Part shown: positions 9,225 through 17,849 of the stretch, one piece after another
Position numbering within the stretch: position 1 is the first letter of the stretch
Layout of the letters: each line of letters starts with the position of its first letter
Source: Streptomyces decoyicus
GTDB lineage: Bacteria > Actinomycetota > Actinomycetes > Streptomycetales > Streptomycetaceae
Direction of reading: 5' to 3'
NCBI RefSeq assembly: GCF_019880305.1
Contig: NZ_CP082301.1
Location: 930,001 to 994,000 of the forward strand
DNA length: 64,000 bases
Position numbers and translations under genes: made by a program
The notes under the pieces: model-generated
Database searches by the model: none
The model's input: the letters and a program-made list of their open reading frames with translations, nothing else
What the model was told of the DNA's origin: nothing

Positions 9225-10748
9225 CTGAAGCCGTCGGATCCTGCGGGAGAGCTCCCCGCACGCACCACGCAGAGCCTGCGCGAGCTGGCCGGCGGGCCGA
9301 TCTCCCGGCTTCCGCAGCTCTTGGAGGCGATGGTGGCGGTCGGCTCCGACCACGACCTGCACCGCGCGCTGGGCCGTCTCGCCGAGACCGCCGCCGCCCT
9401 CACCGGCGCGCGCCACGCCGCCCTCAGCCTGCACCACGAGGACGCCGACGGGCTCGGTGGTCCGATCACCCACGGCCTCTCCCCCGAGGGCGAGCCGCCC
9501 GCCGGAGGCTCCCTGGAGGTGCCGGTCCAGGTGAAGGGCGAGCTGTTCGGCACGCTGTCCGTCGCGGGGAAGGGCTACGGCGAGGAGTTCGGCGACGCGG
9601 ATCTGCACCTGGTGCGGGTGCTGGCCACCGAGGCCGGTATCGCCCTGAGCAACGCCCGGATGCACTCCGCCGCCCGGCAGCGCACACGCTGGATCGATGG
9701 CGCGGCATCCGTCACCACGGCGCTGCTGGCCGGACCCGAGACCGGCTCGACGACCACGAACGCCCTCACCGTCGTCGCGGACAAGGGCCGTGAGCTGGCC
9801 GAGGCGGCGACCGGGGCGGTCCTGCTGCCGCACGCCGCGGGCGGTATGGAGGTCGTGGCGATCTCGACCGTGCTGTCCGAGGACGTACGGACCGAGGCGT
9901 ACCGCGGCAGGATCCCGCCCCGGAGCCCGGTCGTCCACCAGATACATGCCGGGCTCGCGGTCTTCTCCGACAACTTCGCCGACGACCCCCGCTCGATCTC
10001 CCCCATATCGCGCCACTACGGCCCGGCCATGCTGTTGCCGCTGCGCAGCAACGGACGGGTGCTGGGCGCCCTCGCGCTGTGCCGGACGTCCGGCGACCGC
10101 CGCTTCGGCCACACCGAACGGACCCTGGCGAACCAGTTCGCCGCCCAGGCCGCGGTGGCGCTCGTCCTGGCCGACCGGCACCGTGACCGCGAGCGGCTGG
10201 CCGTCTTCGAGGACCGCGACCGCATCGCCCGCGATCTGCACGACCTGGTCATCCAGCGGCTGTTCGCCACGGGGATGCTGCTGGAGACCGCCCGGCGCAA
10301 GGCACTGGTGCCCGAGGTGCAGGAGGAGGTCGCCCAGGCGGTCGATGAGCTGGATGCCACGATCCAGGAGATCAGGACGGCGATCATCGCGCTTCAGCAG
10401 GGACCGCCCGGGGCGCCGCCCGGCCTGCGCACCCGCGTGCTGCGGGAGGCCGGCGCGGCCACCGCGGCGCTCGGCGCCCGCCCCTCGGTGCAGTTCACCG
10501 GCCCCGTCGACGCGCGGGTCGACGACCAGAGCGGCCGGGAGCTGGTGGCCGTGCTCGGCGACGCGCTGGCGGCGGTGACCGCCTCGGCGTCGGCACGGCC
10601 GCAGCCGACCCGTGTGGAGATCGCCGTGGACACCACCGCCGCGCTCCCCGACGGCCGACCGGGGATACGGCTGACGGTGACCTGCCCGGCCGGCGCCCAC
10701 CGGCCCGTGACCTGGGAGCGTCCGCTCCAGGGCGGGTCCGGGGCCTGA
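9225..10748 (+). CDS. GAF-domain sensor histidine kinase with degenerate catalytic domain
   Basis: 507-residue protein of the DevS/NarX-like class. Two GAF domains lie at about residues 35-175 and 185-330. The HisKA_3 dimerisation and phospho-His motif is RDRIARDLHDLVIQRLFATG. The C-terminal 110 residues align in position with an HATPase domain but lack the N-box Asn and the DxGxG box (RELVAVLGDALAAVTASASA instead). Homology of the helix SRLPQLLEAMVAVGSDHDL requires a start upstream of the TTG at 9321; no ATG/GTG/TTG is available in frame close by, while CTG at 9225 has GAGAGG six bases before it. No response regulator is adjacent. Confidence 0.8.
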   Translation: MKPSDPAGELPARTTQSLRELAGGPISRLPQLLEAMVAVGSDHDLHRALGRLAETAAALTGARHAALSLHHEDADGLGGPITHGLSPEGEPPAGGSLEVPVQVKGELFGTLSVAGKGYGEEFGDADLHLVRVLATEAGIALSNARMHSAARQRTRWIDGAASVTTALLAGPETGSTTTNALTVVADKGRELAEAATGAVLLPHAAGGMEVVAISTVLSEDVRTEAYRGRIPPRSPVVHQIHAGLAVFSDNFADDPRSISPISRHYGPAMLLPLRSNGRVLGALALCRTSGDRRFGHTERTLANQFAAQAAVALVLADRHRDRERLAVFEDRDRIARDLHDLVIQRLFATGMLLETARRKALVPEVQEEVAQAVDELDATIQEIRTAIIALQQGPPGAPPGLRTRVLREAGAATAALGARPSVQFTGPVDARVDDQSGRELVAVLGDALAAVTASASARPQPTRVEIAVDTTAALPDGRPGIRLTVTCPAGAHRPVTWERPLQGGSGA

Positions 10749-11013
10749 TCCGCCGGGCGGCCGCGGTGATACGGCGCGACCCCCGGACCCGCGTCCGCCC
10801 CTGGCCGCTCGTCCAACATCCGCCCCCGCAGGCCGCGTTGGCTTCCCAGCCGCGCCGGCGCCCTCGCTGCGTCCGCCCTCGACGACGCTCGCGGCCGCCG
10901 GCGTCGCGCCACAGTGGTGGGCCGGCGGCGCCGCATACGACCGCGTACGCGGCGGGCGTCCCCGGGCCGGGACGTGCCCCGCACGCCCCGGAGGGTGATC
11001 GCGCCGGAATTGC

Positions 11014-11044
11014 TTGACCTCAACATTGGTTGAGGTCCTAGATT
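11014..11044 (+). promoter_or_regulatory. MerR/SoxR-type promoter with SoxR-box-like palindrome
   Basis: TTGACC (11014-11019) and TAGATT (11039-11044) are separated by 19 bases, the stretched spacing of MerR-family promoters. The spacer holds a palindrome with 9-base arms, GACCTCAAC (11016-11024) and its complement (11029-11037), around a 4-base centre. CCTCAA-N6-TTGAGG matches the outer halves of the SoxR box. It lies about 60 bases upstream of the ABC exporter. Confidence 0.8.
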
Positions 11045-11103
11045 CCTTGTATGTCGCCGGTCAGCACGGCGATCCGTGATGAACCGGCACACTGGAGGCC
11101 ACC

Positions 11104-13071
11104 ATGGATATGGAAGTCACCGCCTGGCATTCGCTGCACAGCACGATGACCGCTCAACAGGGCCGGCGACGCTTCTCCCGCGGCACCCTGCGCCGCATCA
11201 CCTCATTCGCCCGCCCGCACCGCCGCCATCTGGTGTGGTTCCTCGTGCTCAGCACCGTGACCGCGATGCTCGCGGTGGCCACCCCGCTGCTCGCGGGCCG
11301 GGTGGTGGACGCGATCGTGGGCGGTGGCTCGTCGTCCCTTGTCATCAAGCTGTCCGGCCTGATCGCCGTGATCGCGGTCGCGGAGGCGGGTCTGGGGCTG
11401 GTGACCCGCTGGCTGTCGGCGAGCATCGGTGAGGGGCTGATCCTGGACCTGCGGACGACCGTGTACGACCACGTCCAGCGGATGCCGGTCGCCTTCTTCA
11501 CCCGCACCCGCACCGGCGCGCTGGTCAGCCGTCTGAACAACGATGTGATCGGCGCCCAGCGGGCATTCAGCGACACGCTGTCCGGGGTCGTCAGCAACAT
11601 CGTGACGCTGCTGCTCACCCTCGCGGTGATGCTCAGCCTGTCGTGGCAGATCACCGTGATCGCGCTGGTGCTGCTGCCGGTGTTCGTGCTGCCCGCCCGC
11701 CGGGTCGGCCGGCGGCTGGCCGATCTGCGCCGGGAAGGCGCCGACCACAACGCGACGATGGGCACGCAGATGACCGAGCGCTTCTCCGCGCCCGGCGCCA
11801 CCCTCGTCAAGCTGATGGGCCGCCCGGTCCGTGAGTCCGCCGAATTCGCCACCCGGGCCCGCCGGGTGCGCGACATCGGGGTCCGTTCGGCCATGGTCCA
11901 GACGTACTTCGTCACCGCCCTCACCCTGGTCTCCGCCCTGGCACTGGCCGTCGTCTACGGCCTGGGCGGGTTCCTCGCGCTGCGCGGACAGCTGGAGCCC
12001 GGCGCGATCGTCTCGCTGGCCCTGCTGCTCACCCGGCTCTACGCCCCGCTGACCGCGCTGTCCGGCGCACACATCGAGGTGATGAGCGCGCTGGTCAGCT
12101 TCGAGCGGGTCTTCGAGGTGCTCGACCTCAAGCCGCTGATCTCCGAGAAGCCCGACGCCCGCGAGGTCCCGGAGGGTCCGGTGTCCGTGGAGTTCGACGC
12201 CGTCCGCTTCGGCTACCCGTCCGCCGACAAGGTCTCGCTGGCCTCCCTGGAGGAGGTCGCCACCCTCGACACCCGGGGCGGTGAAGAGGTCCTGCACGGC
12301 ATCTCCTTCCGCGCCGAACCCGGCCAGATGGTCGCCCTGGTCGGCTCGTCGGGCGCCGGCAAGTCGACCGTGGCCCAGCTGCTGCCGCGGCTGTACGACA
12401 CCGACGCCGGTGCGGTCCGGCTGTCCGGGGTGGATGTCCGCGACCTGACCGCCGCCTCGCTGCGCGACGTCCTCGGCATGGTCACCCAGGACGGGCATCT
12501 CTTCCATGACTCGATCCGCGAGAACCTGCTGCTGGCCAAGCCGGAGGCGACCGAGGAGCAGCTGTGGGACGCGCTGCGCCGGGCGCGCCTGGAGGAGCTG
12601 ATCGCCGCGCTCCCCGACGGTCTGGACACCGTCGTCGGCGAGCGGGGCTACCGCCTCTCGGGCGGCGAACGACAGCGGCTGACGATCGCCCGGCTGCTGC
12701 TCGCCCACCCCCGGGTGGTGATCCTGGACGAGGCCACCGCCCATCTGGACAACACCTCCGAGGCGGCGGTGCAGGAGGCGCTCACCGAGGCACTGGACGG
12801 CCGTACCGCCCTGGTCATCGCCCACCGGCTGTCGACCGTACGGGCCGCGGACCTGATCCTGGTCGTCGAGGGCGGACGGATCGTCGAGCGCGGGACGCAC
12901 GAGACCCTGCTGGCCGCCGACGGACGCTACGCGGAGCTGTACCGGACACAGTTCACCGACTCGGAGGACCGGCGGGAGGCCGCCGGGGAGGCCGTCGGGG
13001 ATCCCACAGAGGAAGTCCGGCGCACGGATCCCGGCCCGGATGCCGTGCCGGAGTCGGCGCTGGTGACCTGA
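11104..13071 (+). CDS. ABC exporter, TMD-NBD half-transporter
   Basis: 655-residue type IV ABC exporter half-molecule that should homodimerise in the membrane. Residues about 30-320 form six transmembrane helices (HLVWFLVLSTVTAMLAVATP; LLTLAVMLSLSWQITVIALV). The nucleotide-binding domain has Walker A GSSGAGKST, Q-loop VTQDGHLF, signature LSGGERQRL and Walker B VVILDEAT with the H-loop IAHRLS. A GGAGG site lies 8 bases before the ATG. Its promoter carries a SoxR-like palindrome, so export of redox-active compounds is a reasonable inference; the substrate is unknown. Confidence 0.93.
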   Translation: MDMEVTAWHSLHSTMTAQQGRRRFSRGTLRRITSFARPHRRHLVWFLVLSTVTAMLAVATPLLAGRVVDAIVGGGSSSLVIKLSGLIAVIAVAEAGLGLVTRWLSASIGEGLILDLRTTVYDHVQRMPVAFFTRTRTGALVSRLNNDVIGAQRAFSDTLSGVVSNIVTLLLTLAVMLSLSWQITVIALVLLPVFVLPARRVGRRLADLRREGADHNATMGTQMTERFSAPGATLVKLMGRPVRESAEFATRARRVRDIGVRSAMVQTYFVTALTLVSALALAVVYGLGGFLALRGQLEPGAIVSLALLLTRLYAPLTALSGAHIEVMSALVSFERVFEVLDLKPLISEKPDAREVPEGPVSVEFDAVRFGYPSADKVSLASLEEVATLDTRGGEEVLHGISFRAEPGQMVALVGSSGAGKSTVAQLLPRLYDTDAGAVRLSGVDVRDLTAASLRDVLGMVTQDGHLFHDSIRENLLLAKPEATEEQLWDALRRARLEELIAALPDGLDTVVGERGYRLSGGERQRLTIARLLLAHPRVVILDEATAHLDNTSEAAVQEALTEALDGRTALVIAHRLSTVRAADLILVVEGGRIVERGTHETLLAADGRYAELYRTQFTDSEDRREAAGEAVGDPTEEVRRTDPGPDAVPESALVT

Positions 13072-13078
13072 CGCCGCG

Positions 13079-13114
13079 CCGGAAGGCCCCTGCCTCTTGG
13101 CGGGGGCCTTCCGG
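13079..13114 (+). terminator. Terminator after the ABC exporter
   Basis: Arms CCGGAAGGCCCC (13079-13090) and its exact complement (13103-13114) enclose a 12-base loop, 8 bases after the exporter stop. Confidence 0.85.
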
Positions 13115-13132
13115 ATGCCGAAAACTGATGCG

Positions 13133-13615
13133 ATGACGCAGCGCGCGGAACACTCCACGGTCATGGACCGCCTCGCCCTCGACGATCTGATCACCGGGTA
13201 CGCCATCGCCGTGGACGACGGTGACTGGCCCGGCTATCTGGCCCTGTTCACCCCGGACGGCCGCGCCGACTACCGATCGGCGGGCGGCATCGAGGGCGGC
13301 ACCGAGGAGATCGCGGCCTGGCTCGCCGACATGCTGCGGCAGTTCGCCATACGGCAGCATCTGATCGTCAACCGCCGGATCACCCTCGCCCGCCGGGACG
13401 GTGCGCCCGGTGACACGGCCACGGTCCAGGCCGACTACCTCAACCCGATGCGGCTGGCCGGCCCCGCCATGGATACCGAGGACGGCCCCACCTCCCCCAA
13501 CTACACCTGCGCCGGCCGCTACGAGTTCACCGCCCGGCGCACCGCCGACGGCTGGCGGCTGACCGGGGTCGTCGTCCACGAGAAGTGGCGTCAGGTGCGG
13601 TCCGGCGGTGACTGA
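13133..13615 (+). CDS. NTF2/SnoaL-like fold protein
   Basis: 160-residue alpha+beta barrel protein of the SnoaL-like type. The diagnostic N-terminal part reads LDDLITGYAIAVDDGDWPGY followed by LFTPDGRADYRSAGG, and the end shows YEFTARRTADGWRLTGVVV. Members are small-molecule isomerases, hydratases or dehydratases; a specific substrate cannot be given. The start at 13133 is preferred because the alternatives at 13097 and 13115 would lie in the terminator stem. Its stop overlaps an in-frame GTG upstream of lnt. Confidence 0.8.
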   Translation: MTQRAEHSTVMDRLALDDLITGYAIAVDDGDWPGYLALFTPDGRADYRSAGGIEGGTEEIAAWLADMLRQFAIRQHLIVNRRITLARRDGAPGDTATVQADYLNPMRLAGPAMDTEDGPTSPNYTCAGRYEFTARRTADGWRLTGVVVHEKWRQVRSGGD

Positions 13616-13733
13616 CCGCCCCCGCCGCCCGTCGCCGCCCGGCTCGGCCGTTGCGGCGACACCCCTTTCCTCGATCGGCCCGTCCGCGCACACTGGCCGT
13701 CCGACCGGCCGGAAACGGCACCAGGGAGGCCGC

Positions 13734-15344
13734 ATGGACAGCGCGATCGGCCGACAGGCACGGTGGCTCGCCTCCCCCTGGGCCCGGGGCGCGGCCGCCG
13801 CGCTCGCCGGCGCGGTACCGGCCCTCACCTTTCCCGCGCCGTCCTGGTGGTGGCTGGCGTATGCCGCCCTGGTGCCCTGGCTGCTGCTGGTGCGGTCGGC
13901 GCCGACGTACCGGCGGGCGGCGCTGGACGGCTGGCTGGGCGGCACCGGCTTCATACTGGCCGTCCACCAGTGGCTGCTGCCGAACCTGCACGTCTTCATC
14001 CTCGTGCTCGCCCTGCTGCTCGGGGCGCTGTGGGCGCCCTGGGGCGTGCTGGTACGTGCGCTGCTGGGCGGTGCGCCCGCCTCACGACGGCCGACGCGCG
14101 AGGGGTCTCCCCCGGCAGGGCCCGCGGGAGCTTCCGGCGACGGGCGACGGCGGGTGACGGGCGGGCGGTGCGCCGCCGCGCTGGTACTGGTGCCGTCGGG
14201 CTGGCTGATGGTCGAACTGGTCCGCTCCTGGGAATACTTGGGCGGCCCATGGGGGCTGCTCGGCGCCAGCCAGTGGCAGGTGCCGCCCGCGCTGCGGCTG
14301 GCGTCGATCGGCGGCGTGTGGCTGGTGAGCCTGCTGATCGTGGCGGTGAACACCGCCCTGGCCGAGCTGATCGCCCGCCCGGCGGCCCGGCTGCCCGCCG
14401 TCGCCGGGCTGCTGGTGTGCGCGCTGGCGGGCACCGTGGCCTGGTTCTGGGCACCGGTCCCCCGCCCCGCGGGCACGGTGCGGATCGCGGTCGTGCAGCC
14501 GGGCCTGACCGGCACCCCCTCGGCGCGGCTGGCCCGGAGCGAGACCCTCACCCGGTCGCTGGCGGGCCGTGAGGTGCGCCTGATCGTCTGGGGCGAGAGC
14601 AGCCTCTACAAGGATCCGGCCGACCACCCGGCGCTCGCCGCCCGCCTCACCGCCCTCTCCCGGCGGACCGGCGCCGAGTTGCTGATCAACGCCGACTCCG
14701 CGCACGCCGAACGGCCGGGCATCTCCAAGAGCGCGGTGCTGATCGGTCCGGACGGACCGACCGGGGACCGCTACGCCAAGATGCGGCTGGTGCCCTTCGG
14801 CGAATACATACCGTTCCGGTCCGTGCTGGGCTGGGCGACCCGGGTGGGCAAGGCGGCCACCAGCGACCGGCTGCGCGGCACCGGCCAGGTGGTGATGCCG
14901 GTCGCCACCGCGGGCGGACTGCGCGTCGGGCCGCTGGTGTGCTTCGAGACCGCGTTCCCCGACATGAGCCGCCATCTGGTCCGCGACGGTGCGCGGGTGC
15001 TGGTCGCCCAGTCCTCGACCTCGACGTTCCAGGAGAGCTGGGCGCCCGCGCAGCATGCGTCGCTGGGTGCGCTGCGCGCGGCGGAGAACTGGCGGCCGGT
15101 GGTGCACGCCACGCTCACCGGCATCAGTGCGGTCTACGGGCCACGGGGCGAGCAGATCGGCGAGCGGCTCGGTACCGACCGCAGCGCGGCGGCGGTCTAC
15201 GACCTGCCGCTGGCCGAGGGCACCAGCCCGTACACCCGGTTCGGTGACTGGGCGGTGTACGGGGCGATGGGTGCGCTGGTGCTCGCCGCCGCGTACGCGG
15301 GACTGCGGGCGCTCAGCAGGCGGCCTGCCCGAGCGCGTCGGTGA
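13734..15344 (+). CDS. lnt: Apolipoprotein N-acyltransferase
   Basis: 536-residue membrane enzyme adding the third acyl chain to the N-terminal cysteine of lipoproteins. Several N-terminal membrane helices (WWLAYAALVPWLLLV; VFILVLALLLGALWAPWGVL) precede a C-terminal nitrilase domain. The catalytic triad is visible: Glu at about 287 (VWGESSLYKDP), Lys at about 349 (YAKMRLVPFGEYIPF) and Cys at about 403 (GPLVCFETAFPD). GGGAGG precedes the ATG at 13734; an in-frame GTG at 13608 is less likely. The 3' end overlaps the convergent oxidoreductase gene by 32 bases. Streptomycetes usually have two Lnt paralogues. Confidence 0.92.
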   Translation: MDSAIGRQARWLASPWARGAAAALAGAVPALTFPAPSWWWLAYAALVPWLLLVRSAPTYRRAALDGWLGGTGFILAVHQWLLPNLHVFILVLALLLGALWAPWGVLVRALLGGAPASRRPTREGSPPAGPAGASGDGRRRVTGGRCAAALVLVPSGWLMVELVRSWEYLGGPWGLLGASQWQVPPALRLASIGGVWLVSLLIVAVNTALAELIARPAARLPAVAGLLVCALAGTVAWFWAPVPRPAGTVRIAVVQPGLTGTPSARLARSETLTRSLAGREVRLIVWGESSLYKDPADHPALAARLTALSRRTGAELLINADSAHAERPGISKSAVLIGPDGPTGDRYAKMRLVPFGEYIPFRSVLGWATRVGKAATSDRLRGTGQVVMPVATAGGLRVGPLVCFETAFPDMSRHLVRDGARVLVAQSSTSTFQESWAPAQHASLGALRAAENWRPVVHATLTGISAVYGPRGEQIGERLGTDRSAAAVYDLPLAEGTSPYTRFGDWAVYGAMGALVLAAAYAGLRALSRRPARARR

Positions 15345-16221
15345 CCACGCGTTCGCACAGTTCGTGGGTGCGCAGCGCGTCCTGGGCGGACGGCTGACGG
15401 CCGGCCCGTACGTCGTCCAGGAACGCCAGCACGATCTGCTCGATACCGCGCTGCCGGGCGACCGGGACCCAGTCGCCGCGCCGCCGGATGCTCGGCTGCC
15501 CCTTGTGGTCGATGACCTCGGCGAGATTGACGACCTGGCGCTTGGTGTCCTGCCCGGAGACGTCGAGGACCTCCTCCGCGGAGCCGCTGAGGCGGTTCAT
15601 GATGCCGAGGGAGGTGAAGCCGTCGCCGGAGAGCTGCAACACCACGTGCTGCATCAGCCCGTCACGGATCCGGGCGCGCACATCGATGTGGTCGATCTCG
15701 CCGGGAGCGAGGAACCGCAGGGTGTCCACGACATGGATGAAGTCGTCCAGCACCAGTGTGCGCGGGTCCTCGGGCAGCCCGATGCGGTTCTTCTGCATCA
15801 CGATCAGATCGCGGGCGTGGTCACGGCACTGGGCATAGGCGGGCGCGAAGCGGCGGTTGAAGCCGACGGTGAGGCCCACGCCCCGCTCCTCGGCGAGCGC
15901 GACGATGCGCTGGGATGCGGCGAGTTCGTAGGAGATCGGCTTGTCGACATAGGTCGGGACGCCGGCCTCGATCAGCCGGGTCACGATCTCGGGGTGGGCG
16001 GCGGTGGCGGCGTGCACGAAGGCCGCGTCCAGGCCGGTGGCGAGCAGCGAGTCCAGGTCCGCGTGGAGCTGGTCCGCGGGCAGCCGGTGGCCGGCGCCGA
16101 CGCGTTCGAGGGTGGCCGGGGTGCGGGTGTGCAGGTGCAGTTCGAGTCCCGGCTGGGTGCCCAGTACAGGGAGGTACGCCTTCTGGGCGATATCGCCGAG
16201 TCCGATGCAGCCGACCTTCAC
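15313..16221 (-). CDS. Gfo/Idh/MocA-family oxidoreductase
   Basis: 302-residue NAD(P)-dependent oxidoreductase. The Rossmann motif is at the N-terminus (VKVGCIGLGDIAQKAYLPVL), and the family's conserved central motif follows as VPTYVDKPISYELAASQRIV, where the Lys of DKPI is catalytic. Substrates in this family are sugars, inositols or biliverdin-like molecules; none can be assigned. The GTG at 16221 is chosen for AAGGAG six bases upstream. The stop lies inside the end of lnt on the other strand. Confidence 0.9.
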   Translation of the reverse strand: MKVGCIGLGDIAQKAYLPVLGTQPGLELHLHTRTPATLERVGAGHRLPADQLHADLDSLLATGLDAAFVHAATAAHPEIVTRLIEAGVPTYVDKPISYELAASQRIVALAEERGVGLTVGFNRRFAPAYAQCRDHARDLIVMQKNRIGLPEDPRTLVLDDFIHVVDTLRFLAPGEIDHIDVRARIRDGLMQHVVLQLSGDGFTSLGIMNRLSGSAEEVLDVSGQDTKRQVVNLAEVIDHKGQPSIRRRGDWVPVARQRGIEQIVLAFLDDVRAGRQPSAQDALRTHELCERVVTDALGQAAC

Positions 16222-16256
16222 TCGTGCTCCTTGGGTTGTGCCGCGGCCCTGGTGCC

Positions 16257-16900
16257 TCACGTGCCGGAAGCATACGTGCCGGCCGGCGGCCGCCAGTCGG
16301 CGATCCCGTCCAGGGGCCGCAGCACCAGATCCCGCGCGAGGCGGGCGGTGGTGGCCATCAGCGCGGCGCGCAGCACGCAGGCCGGCCGGGAGCGCCAGCT
16401 GGTGACCCGGCCGATCCGCCCGGCACGGCGTACGACCTCCATGGTGCGCGGCAGCCGCTGCCGGGTGTACGCGGCGAGCGCCGCGGCCAGGCCGGCATCC
16501 GGTGCGGCGAGGTGCGCCAGCACGACGGCGTCCTCGATGGCCTGGCAGCCGCCCTGTCCGAGGTTCGGGGTCATCGGGTGGACGGCGTCGCCGAGCAGGG
16601 CGACCCGGCCACGGTGGAAGGCGGGCGGCCGGGCGGCCGCGGTGTAGACGACATTGCGGAGCACGGCGGCCGGATCGGCGGCGGCGAGGAGGTCGGGGAT
16701 GGGGTGGTGCCAGGTGCCGAAGCGGCGCAGCAGCTCGGCCCGTTCTCGCCGGTGGTCTGCCAGGCGGCCATGGCGCGCACGGCATCGCCGGCGTCGAGGG
16801 TGTCCAGGGCGCGCTGGGCGTTGGGGGCGAGGGCGATGCCCGCTCCGCTGCGCTGTGCCGCCGCTGGTTGCCGGGCAGCGGCGACGCCCCGGCGCCGGCC
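16257..16900 (-). pseudogene. Decayed FAD-dependent monooxygenase
   Basis: Remnant of a single-component aromatic-type flavin monooxygenase. The C-terminal part is intact in one frame (ELLRRFGTWHHPIPDLL, then GRVALLGDAVHPMTPNLG with the second FAD motif). The N-terminal part lies in another frame (GAGIALAPNAQRALDTLD, near 16846). Between them, at about 16750, some 150 residues are missing and the frame shifts. The first 30 residues with the GxGxxG FAD motif are absent. It abuts a truncated TetR gene on the other strand. Confidence 0.8.
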
Positions 16901-16917
16901 CCCGCCCCGCGCCACTC

Positions 16918-17156
16918 GCAGGCCCGAGCTGCGGGCGGTCTACGACGGGGCGGGCCGGGCCTTCCGGGGACCGGTGGTGGCGATGCTGGCGGCGGCCGGC
17001 TCCGCCGATCCCGAACGGCACACGCTCAGTGTGGTCGCGTGGTGCGACGGGGTGCTGTTCTCCTGCACCGCGGGACAGTTCCATGCGGCCGTCCCCACCC
17101 GTGACGCGCTGCGCACGTCGTGCACGGAGCTGCTCGACGGGATGCTGCGGCGATGA
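16918..17156 (+). pseudogene. C-terminal fragment of a TetR-family regulator
   Basis: About 78 codons in frame reading PELRAVYDGAGRAFRGPVVA ... LSVVAWCDGVLFSC ... LRTSCTELLDGMLRR and ending in TGA. This is the usual C-terminal ligand-binding end of a TetR protein. The helix-turn-helix half is absent; upstream sequence turns into the minus-strand monooxygenase remnant. TetR genes are often divergent from such monooxygenases, so both probably lost their 5' ends in one event. Confidence 0.65.
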
Positions 17157-17174
17157 CGCCGGCCCCGCACCGGC

Positions 17175-17714
17175 CTACGGGGTATGGCCCGCGAGGCCGT
17201 CGAGGCGCAGCTGAAGCCGGTCGATGGCGTCCCGGAGCCCCTGGCGGTATTCACCGTCGGCGAGGGCGTTGACCGAGACCCGGGCGCGGCGCAGCTGGGC
17301 GCGCGCATCGGCCGGCCGGTCCAGTGCGGCGTAGTCGGCCGCGATATTGAGGTGCAGTGAGGGGAAGAACGCCCGGAGCGCGACGAGGGGGTGGCGGGGG
17401 CCGGGGCCGTCGGCGACTTTCGGCTCTCCCTGGGCGGCGGCATTCCCGGGCCGTTCGGTGACAAAGCCCTCGGCCGCCTCCAGGGCCCTGAGGTCCCAGT
17501 CCAGTTCATCCCTGGGATCGTCCTGGGTGTCGGCCATGTAGTGGGCGAGGGTGCAGCGGTGGAAGGCGTCTCCCTGGGGCCCGATCTCATGCCACAGCTC
17601 CGAGAGACGGTTGCGGGCTTCTTCCCGGTCGCCGGCGCGATGCAACATGATCGCCTGGCCGATCCGGGTCAGCACCCCGTCCTCGGGCGTCGCCTCCCGC
17701 CGCTTCTCCACCAC
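17175..17714 (-). CDS. TPR-like hypothetical protein
   Basis: 179-residue all-helical soluble protein. Helical pairs resembling tetratricopeptide repeats are visible: GVLTRIGQAIMLHRAGDREE, HRCTLAHYMADTQDDPRDEL and LHLNIAADYAALDRPADARA. Such proteins serve as protein-interaction scaffolds; the partner is not known. It starts at GTG 17714 (GTG GTG GAG). It stands alone between the TetR fragment and ung, with 135 bases to the latter. Confidence 0.75.
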   Translation of the reverse strand: MVEKRREATPEDGVLTRIGQAIMLHRAGDREEARNRLSELWHEIGPQGDAFHRCTLAHYMADTQDDPRDELDWDLRALEAAEGFVTERPGNAAAQGEPKVADGPGPRHPLVALRAFFPSLHLNIAADYAALDRPADARAQLRRARVSVNALADGEYRQGLRDAIDRLQLRLDGLAGHTP

Positions 17715-17849
17715 CGCGCACTCCGTTATTCGCTCACCACGGCCACTGCCGCTCCCTCGACGCTAACCGCCGGACGGGACCTGCGCGCGGTGTGCGCGAC
17801 GCACCGGGTGGTGGGGGCCGCCCGCCCCCGGCCGACCGGGCCCGGCGGC

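Noticed and set aside
11203..13206. 667-codon minus-strand frame opposite the ABC exporter
   Set aside because: It is rich in Gln/Gly/Arg/Asp, without domains, and entirely antisense to a gene with all ABC motifs.
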